Source: an uncultured Bacteroidales bacterium
GTDB taxonomy: Bacteria > Bacteroidota > Bacteroidia > Bacteroidales > UBA932
Reading direction: 5' to 3'
Length of the DNA: 5,711 bases
NCBI GenBank assembly: GCA_905236955.1
Contig: CAJOQW010000175.1
Coordinates: forward strand, 1-5,711
Positions 4,492 through 5,711 of this stretch are shown here, in pieces (position 1 is the first letter of the stretch; every line of letters begins with the position of its first letter). Below the pieces are notes generated by a model, which was not told where the DNA came from, did no database searches, and saw only the letters and a list, made by a program, of their open reading frames with translations. Both the position numbers and the translations under genes were made by a program.

Positions 4492-5711
4492 ATGGGCAAT
4501 AAAACATCAAACGCTTCCAAACTCTGGAAAACCGAAGACTGGCTCGCCTGCTGGATCGGATTCATCGTTATAGCAGTCGGCATAGTGGCCGTCCTTACCA
4601 AGGCCTTTGATTTCAACGCCGTCAAATTCTCCACCTGGACATGGGGAGAACAACTATCCGGTGCCGCGGCGGCCAAGGTCGTCCCCCTCGGGCAGCAGCT
4701 CGCCAGCGGGGCATTCTGGGTCAAGACCCTCCGCACCTTCCTGGTGCTCGGCATACTTTTTACCATAGGGGTCAAGCTTCAGGGAGAAAAGATAGGAAAG
4801 TTCATCAAGGCTTTCGTGGTTATTTTTATCATCTCCTTGGCAGTCCGGTTGATAAGCGCGGAGTTCACCCTCAACCGCTATCTTGAATGGGCCTTCTGGG
4901 CGCTGCTTATCGGCCTTCTGATCTCCAACACCGTAGGAGTTCCCGACTGGCTCAAGCCCGCCATCCGCACCGAGTTCTACATCAAGACAGGCCTCGTGAT
5001 AATGGGCTTCAGCGTGCTTTTCAGCAACATAGCGAAGTTCGGCCTTTACGGCATCGCCATAGCATGGGTGGTGACACCGCTGGTCATCATCTTCATGTGG
5101 TGGCTGGGCACCAAGGTCTTCAAGATGGACAACAAGCCGCTTGTCATCACCATGGCTTCCGCCACGTCGGTCTGCGGTACTTCCGCCGCCATCGCCACGG
5201 GCGCCGCATCCGGCTGCAACAAGAAAGACCTGTCGCTGGTAATATCCATCTCCATAATTTTCACCATACTGATGATGGTCCTCGAACCCATTATCCTAAA
5301 GGCTCTTGAGGTTCCCGAAATCATGGCCGGTTCGCTTATCGGCGGCACCGTCGATTCCACCGGGGCCGTCGCCGTCGCCGGCAGCACTTTCGGGAGCGGC
5401 AGCGTGGGCGAGAAATCAGCCGTGCTCGTGAAGATGATCCAGAACATCCTCATCGGCTTCATCGCCTTCTTCGTGGCGCTCTTCTTCGCGACTTCCGTGG
5501 GCAGGAAGGACGGCCAGAAAGTCGGCGCCGGCGAGATCTGGACCCGCTTCCCGAAATTCATCATCGGCTTCTTCGTGGCTTCGCTCGTGGCCTCCTTCAT
5601 CATCCAGCCGCTCGCCGGCGCGGACCAGGTCAAGGCCATCAACGGCGTGCTCGACCAGTATAAGAACTGGGCCTTCGTGCTGGCCTTCGTCAGCATCGGC
5701 CTGGACACCAA
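4492..5711 (+). CDS. Putative sulfate exporter family transporter (UPF0324/YeiH type), 3'-truncated by the window edge
   Basis: Inner-membrane transporter of the Cons_hypoth698/YeiH family. It is proposed to export sulfate or related anions, mainly by analogy with TauZ-type genes in sulfonate degraders; the substrate is not proven. The frame is open for 406 codons to the window end without a stop. Membrane segments lie near residues 17-36, 80-95, 104-122, 130-149, 166-183, 184-207, 222-242, 247-268, 317-337 and 353-373, with another starting about 391. Family signatures are SVCGTSAAIATGAA (227-240), GGTVDSTGAVAVAG (284-297) and the cut-off C-terminal SIGLDT. The start at ATG 4492 (MGNKTSNASKLWKTED) places a short polar leader before the first membrane segment, and the promoter at 4437-4468 supports it. 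E. coli YeiH is about 349 residues. This protein is already longer, with an extra N-terminal segment and a loop of about 40 residues (38-78) before the second membrane segment. It is divergent from the CpXC gene. Confidence 0.9.
   Translation, partial: MGNKTSNASKLWKTEDWLACWIGFIVIAVGIVAVLTKAFDFNAVKFSTWTWGEQLSGAAAAKVVPLGQQLASGAFWVKTLRTFLVLGILFTIGVKLQGEKIGKFIKAFVVIFIISLAVRLISAEFTLNRYLEWAFWALLIGLLISNTVGVPDWLKPAIRTEFYIKTGLVIMGFSVLFSNIAKFGLYGIAIAWVVTPLVIIFMWWLGTKVFKMDNKPLVITMASATSVCGTSAAIATGAASGCNKKDLSLVISISIIFTILMMVLEPIILKALEVPEIMAGSLIGGTVDSTGAVAVAGSTFGSGSVGEKSAVLVKMIQNILIGFIAFFVALFFATSVGRKDGQKVGAGEIWTRFPKFIIGFFVASLVASFIIQPLAGADQVKAINGVLDQYKNWAFVLAFVSIGLDT

Noticed and set aside
4641..5309. Plus-strand open frames inside the transporter gene in another frame
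   Set aside because: They are His/Arg/Gln-rich shadow translations. The correct frame from 4492 runs without interruption through the same bases.
5046..5711. Open frame antisense to the transporter gene
   Set aside because: The plus strand carries the uninterrupted YeiH-family frame with its signatures; the minus reading is Met/Ser/Pro-rich without a domain.
1..5711. A defence, mobile or biosynthetic system linking these genes
   Set aside because: Strands alternate, genes are single units of unrelated families, and there are no transposase, integrase, toxin-antitoxin, nuclease-helicase or repeat-array signals.

Overview
The window looks like chromosomal DNA from a GC-rich member of the Bacteroidota, most likely a Bacteroidales species. 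Three things point there. The promoter boxes match the Bacteroidota -7 consensus TAnnTTTG. The starts lack Shine-Dalgarno sequences and sit behind short A/T-rich or CACCAAT-type leaders. The protein families (YchF, an EEP-fold hydrolase with the MFWNVENFF opening, a lipoprotein with acidic residues just after the lipidated Cys, galactokinase, a CpXC zinc-ribbon protein and a long YeiH-type transporter) are all familiar in that phylum. No insertion sequence, phage gene, tRNA, rRNA or CRISPR array was seen.

Layout: (1) 1-1093 (+), ychF, missing only its first few codons. (2) 1157-2227 (+), an exported endonuclease/exonuclease/phosphatase (EEP) family protein whose frame runs past its domain into the next gene. 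(3) 2043-2579 (-), a small lipoprotein of unknown function, convergent with and overlapping gene 2. (4) 2644-3789 (+), galK, divergent from gene 3. (5) 3790-4404 (-), a CpXC-domain protein whose stop codon directly abuts the galK stop. (6) 4492-5711 (+), a UPF0324/YeiH-type putative sulfate exporter, divergent from gene 5 and cut by the window end.

After the first two genes the strand alternates at every gene, so there is no multi-gene operon and no visible pathway linking neighbours. This reads as a row of single-gene transcription units with housekeeping or accessory metabolic roles. The most informative structure is at the gene boundaries. Both convergent pairs have no intergenic space, and each has an inverted repeat inside the partner gene that could end transcription. 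The one at 3811-3846 is a strong GC-rich hairpin with a TTTT tail. The two divergent gaps carry candidate Bacteroidota promoters, and some boxes lie so close to the ATG that the transcripts may be leaderless. I found no convincing previously undescribed system.
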